A stretch of 64,000 nt of DNA from Mucilaginibacter gossypii (GTDB lineage: Bacteria > Bacteroidota > Bacteroidia > Sphingobacteriales > Sphingobacteriaceae): assembly GCF_900100945.1 (NCBI RefSeq), contig NZ_FNCG01000022.1, forward strand, positions 16,150 through 80,149. The letters run 5' to 3'. Each line of letters opens with the position of its first letter. The stretch's first letter is position 1. The notes beneath the pieces were generated by a model, which had not been told where the DNA came from, made no database searches, and saw only the letters and a program-made list of their open reading frames with translations. Shown here piece by piece: positions 61,384-64,000 of this stretch. The translations under genes and the position numbers were made by a program.

Positions 61384-61525
61384 ATGTCATTTCGAACGAA
61401 TGGCGGGGGGCCAAAGGTTGGGGTGAGGAGAAATCCTATACGGCATGCATTTAGGCTCAACAAGGTGTACAAGATTTCTCTTTCGCGCCCGCACACCATC
61501 CGTTCCAGCTCTATCGAAATGACAT
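61384..61525. repeat. Palindromic repeat, family B, copy 3
   Basis: ATGTCATTTCGA (61384-61395) is mirrored by TCGAAATGACAT (61514-61525). It keeps the inner GAGGAGAAATCC and AAGATTTCTCTTTCGC blocks of the copy at 33307. It is non-coding. Confidence 0.85.
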
Positions 61526-61549
61526 TTTTATAAACGAAACTCTTATTTA

Positions 61550-61577
61550 AAAATCCGGTTATCGACCGGATTTTTTT
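61550..61577 (+). terminator. Rho-independent terminator after the rhamnose cluster
   Basis: AAATCCGGT-TATCG-ACCGGATTT is a nine-base stem with a five-base loop, followed by T residues. Confidence 0.8.
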
Positions 61578-61607
61578 ATTTTAGGGCAACCAATCAATAA
61601 CCCTCTC

Positions 61608-62390
61608 ATGAAAAGATTCGCTTTGTTTCTGTTATTGCTCAATTTTGCATTTATTGCCAATGCCCAACAAGCTAAGCATAAAAAAGCCATTATTGTGCTT
61701 ACTTATGACGACGGCATCAATTCACAGTTAAACATAGCCATACCACAGCTCGATTCTGCACACCTTACCGCCACCTTCTTTTTAATGGGCAACATGACCG
61801 AAGCTACCTTGCCGCGCTGGCGCGAGGTAGGCAAAAAAGGTTATGAACTGGCCAATCACACTTTATATCACCCTTGCCTGCTCACTAATGTAAAAGCTAA
61901 TCCGGCTAACAATTCGGCTATTTATACACCGTACATGATGCTGCGCGAGATCAATGAAATGAACACGCTGCTTTTTGCTGTTGATGGAAAAACAGGCAGC
62001 CGAACCTATGCATATCCATGTACCGAGGTTGAAGTTGGCGGCGTGAACTATGTTGATACCCTGCGTAAAGCAGGCCTCGCAAAATACGCCCGTATAGGCG
62101 GCGGACCGGATGCTGTGATCACTGATTTTAAAAACCTCGACCCGTTAAAAGTGCCCTCATGGGGCGTAACAGGCAACCCGGTAACCGGCGATGCCCTGAT
62201 AGATTTTGTAAAGAAAGTACAACAAAGCGGCGGACTGGGCATCTTCATGTTTCACGGCGTAGGCGGCGATTATTTGGTTACACCCGCAGATGCGCACAGG
62301 AAGCTGTTAGCATATTTAAAGGCACACCGAAACGAAATTGAAGTGACAACTTTTATGAAAGCCATGGATGAGGTGATGGCCGCTAAATAG
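61608..62390 (+). CDS. Secreted polysaccharide deacetylase
   Basis: A 260-residue exported NodB-type deacetylase. Signal peptide about residues 1-19 (LFLLLLNFAFIANAQQ). The catalytic blocks are IIVLTYDDGINSQLNIAI (Asp pair), ATFFLMGNMTE, and ELANHTLYHPC, a variant of HxxxH with both histidines. Later come SRTYAYPCTEVEVG and GLGIFMFHGVGGDY. It probably removes acetyl groups from an extracellular polysaccharide. It is monocistronic, after a strong terminator. Confidence 0.9.
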   Translation: MKRFALFLLLLNFAFIANAQQAKHKKAIIVLTYDDGINSQLNIAIPQLDSAHLTATFFLMGNMTEATLPRWREVGKKGYELANHTLYHPCLLTNVKANPANNSAIYTPYMMLREINEMNTLLFAVDGKTGSRTYAYPCTEVEVGGVNYVDTLRKAGLAKYARIGGGPDAVITDFKNLDPLKVPSWGVTGNPVTGDALIDFVKKVQQSGGLGIFMFHGVGGDYLVTPADAHRKLLAYLKAHRNEIEVTTFMKAMDEVMAAK

Positions 62391-62450
62391 TTTTATAAAA
62401 GCTAAAAGCAGAAGGCTAAAAGCTTAAAGCCAAATTACTATATATAAAAA

Positions 62451-63302
62451 TTAAGCTATCAGACTAACGAGATCTGATATAACAAGCTCATCTTTAATAA
62501 CGCGTTCATGACCGGGGCCCTGGTATACTTTGGTCTCAACTTCGGGATGAGCGATAAGGAAGTTTTCCAGGAATGCGAAGGGTGCAATTTTATCTTCCGG
62601 GTCATAGGCTAACCAATGCCTCCTGACCAAACCGCCAGGATATAAATTATGGAGTGTAAAATGCGAAGCCTCCATATCAAACAATGACTCAAAATTAGTA
62701 AAGAATTGATCCTGTAAACCAGGAGCTACATCGGCCGCGTTCAGGCTGGCTATAAAATTCTCTTTCAGATTGATTAGCGGGGCAATGCTGATGAGCAAGG
62801 CAGGCTGAATAGCTGTTTCCTTAATAGCGATGGCATTGGCCATTGCCCCTAACGAGTGACCGATGAGCACATCGGGTGCGCCAAAGGTTTTGATTACCGT
62901 AGTCGCAGCTTTGGCAAAGAGCAGGAGGTTTGACAGCTCTCCTTCCGAGCTGCCGTTACCCGGTGCATCGAAAGCTATTACCTGCATATCATCAACACTT
63001 TTTAAAGCTGTGATGAGCTCGGCAAAGTCGGCGGCTTTTGAGCCCCAGCCGTGGGTGATAAGTATTTTGCGTTTCCCCTCTCCCCAGGTAAACCCCTTGA
63101 ACTTTAAAGTAGATTTGGCAAAATGAGGATCGTCTACTTCAAGCGTAAAAGGTTTGGCTTCATCAAGCAAAAGTTGCTGCTGCAGGCGTACCGGCATTTT
63201 GGGCGAATAACAGATCAATTGCCATAGCAAACTGATCATATCAGGCGCCCCGGCGCCGTTAAGAGATTTTACCTGGTTAAATACCGTTTTTAACTTTTTC
63301 AT
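62451..63302 (-). CDS. Alpha/beta hydrolase
   Basis: A 283-residue hydrolase-fold protein. The oxyanion region is ILITHGWGSKAADFAELI, the nucleophile elbow is VLIGHSLGAMANAIAI with the catalytic Ser, and YQGPGHERVI carries the likely His. The acid is probably in LAYDPEDKIAPF. The N-terminus is helical and has no signal peptide, so it is cytoplasmic. The substrate is unknown. It is monocistronic. Confidence 0.88.
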   Translation of the reverse strand: MKKLKTVFNQVKSLNGAGAPDMISLLWQLICYSPKMPVRLQQQLLLDEAKPFTLEVDDPHFAKSTLKFKGFTWGEGKRKILITHGWGSKAADFAELITALKSVDDMQVIAFDAPGNGSSEGELSNLLLFAKAATTVIKTFGAPDVLIGHSLGAMANAIAIKETAIQPALLISIAPLINLKENFIASLNAADVAPGLQDQFFTNFESLFDMEASHFTLHNLYPGGLVRRHWLAYDPEDKIAPFAFLENFLIAHPEVETKVYQGPGHERVIKDELVISDLVSLIA

Positions 63303-63966
63303 AAGCGACGCAGGATTTCGTCGGCAAAATAAGCAAAAGCGCCTTTAAAATATACCAATAGGTATTTTATTTACATTGTCCCGACGAAGCCTTGCATTCC
63401 AATTGTAACAAAACGCATGTCCCAAATTTTTGATTCCCCATAAAAATTTAAAAATCCTCCCGGCGTTCTTTTTCCGGAAAACTGGAGTGTTCCAAATTCT
63501 GAATGTAAAAACGCGGGACACCTATTTTATGAAACACGTTGATGTTCAATACTTTAATCATTTACCTGAAACATCATTAAAATACTGATAATCAACACTT
63601 AAAACTATAAAGAGTTTAAAATACTTTTTTTCGAAAGATTAAAACGGCGACATTTAAAAGTGTAATTTTTGCTGATTTTTAGGATTTTTTTGAGAAAAAA
63701 CCAAATGGCGGCTTTGCCTGTCTTGCATACTGACAAGGTAGCGACACCATTTTTATGGTCTGTTTTTCCGATAGTTTTTTGCGCCGGAATACGCAGGATT
63801 TTCTGCCTGTGACCGGGAGCGATAGCCGCTCCATCCATGACCATGTTCAGGCGTGGACGCCATAACCATTACCTAAGGGATTAATTTAGCGTAAGCGCTT
63901 TAAAATCCCCTCTTGAGAGAGTAATAGCCCATGAAAAGGCAGGAATAATTTGTATATTTATGATAA
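63303..63966. other. Long non-coding stretch at the right edge
   Basis: About 660 bases without a convincing gene. A minus-strand frame at 63605-63844 (79 codons) has no recognisable domain and a low-complexity Lys/Ser C-terminus. There is an imperfect palindrome around 63690-63750 (CCTGTC...GACAAGG) and another at 63878-63918 (GGGATT...AATCCC). These may be remnants of a mobile element, but nothing more can be claimed. Confidence 0.5.
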
Positions 63967-64000
63967 TGAATATCATAGAGACGATTAAGCGTTTTCCAGA
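63967..64000 (+). CDS. Start of a possible transposase gene, cut by the window edge
   Basis: An ATG at 63967 (or 63961) opens MNIIETIKRFP and runs off the window. The phrase IKRFP followed by an acidic residue resembles the N-terminus of zinc-ribbon transposases of the IS1595 (ISXO2-like) family. Eleven residues are too few to be sure. The preceding non-coding stretch is consistent with an insertion-sequence end. Confidence 0.3.

Noticed and set aside
63605..63844. A 79-codon minus-strand gene
   Set aside because: No signal, domain or sensible neighbour; the C-terminal part is low complexity and it spans a repeat-like stretch.

Overview
The window looks like ordinary chromosome from a member of the Bacteroidota, most likely Sphingobacteriaceae and probably Mucilaginibacter or Pedobacter-like. 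This is inferred from gene content: an ECF sigma factor followed by two outer-membrane barrel genes, bacillithiol deacetylase BshB1, DUF4294, DUF5522, NamZ, solitary CBM9 and GHL10 proteins, and a Fur-purA-pabB neighbourhood. Promoter-like TAnnTTTG (-7) boxes and mostly weak Shine-Dalgarno sites agree. I see no rRNA, tRNA, CRISPR array, prophage or complete insertion sequence.

Layout. 1-2.1 kb: the end of coaE, a ligase-associated-type exonuclease and a DUF5522 mini-protein in a touching operon, then a MarR regulator. 2.2-4.9 kb: a minus-strand operon of EVE domain, CBM9-like and GHL10 genes. 4.9-6.1 kb: an AT-rich islet with an orphan gene and a decayed gene. 6.1-8.3 kb: a secreted orphan, then APS kinase and a sulfotransferase whose 3' end appears frameshifted. 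8.6-11.3 kb: two membrane orphans, holA and a solitary HSDR_N-type nuclease domain. 11.3-18.3 kb: a 298-bp repeat element, a GH2 glycosidase, a hybrid histidine kinase and valS, which contains a repeat-like in-frame insert. 18.4-26.8 kb: an inverted-repeat element, an M13 peptidase, a DUF1569 protein, a persulfide dioxygenase/rhodanese protein, mnmD, mazG and a lipoprotein.

26.9-29.7 kb: an ECF sigma operon whose second gene joins an inner-membrane anchor to an outer-membrane barrel through a long Pro/Asn linker. 29.7-36.9 kb: a LolC/E-like permease, NamZ, fmt, an M1 peptidase and pabB. 37-41.2 kb: rsh, fur and purA on the minus strand. 41.3-43.2 kb: DUF4294, glutathione peroxidase and bshB1. 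43.3-50.7 kb: an orphan, lysine 6-aminotransferase, a PAS/GAF histidine kinase, an ACC-deaminase-like enzyme, an RluD-like synthase and a class IV aminotransferase. 50.8-52.7 kb: a minus-strand set of merC, a newly called 50-aa His-containing lipoprotein, a Fur-family regulator and an amidase, preceded by a palindrome that could be the Fur-family operator. 52.8-61.4 kb: a PAP2-like protein, a gluconokinase-like kinase and an L-rhamnose catabolic cluster (transporter, aldolase/dehydrogenase fusion, isomerase, kinase). 61.6-63.3 kb: a polysaccharide deacetylase and an alpha/beta hydrolase. The right edge may be the start of a transposase gene.

The most distinctive feature is the density of non-coding repeats: several families of palindromes or composite inverted/direct repeats fill the intergenic gaps. 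In two places the repeats reach into genes: a repeat-like stretch inside valS and a repeat copy that supplies the mnmD start codon. I did not find a clearly new defence or biosynthetic system. The best candidates for new biology are the trans-envelope sigma-factor operon, the merC/lipoprotein/Fur unit, and the repeat families.
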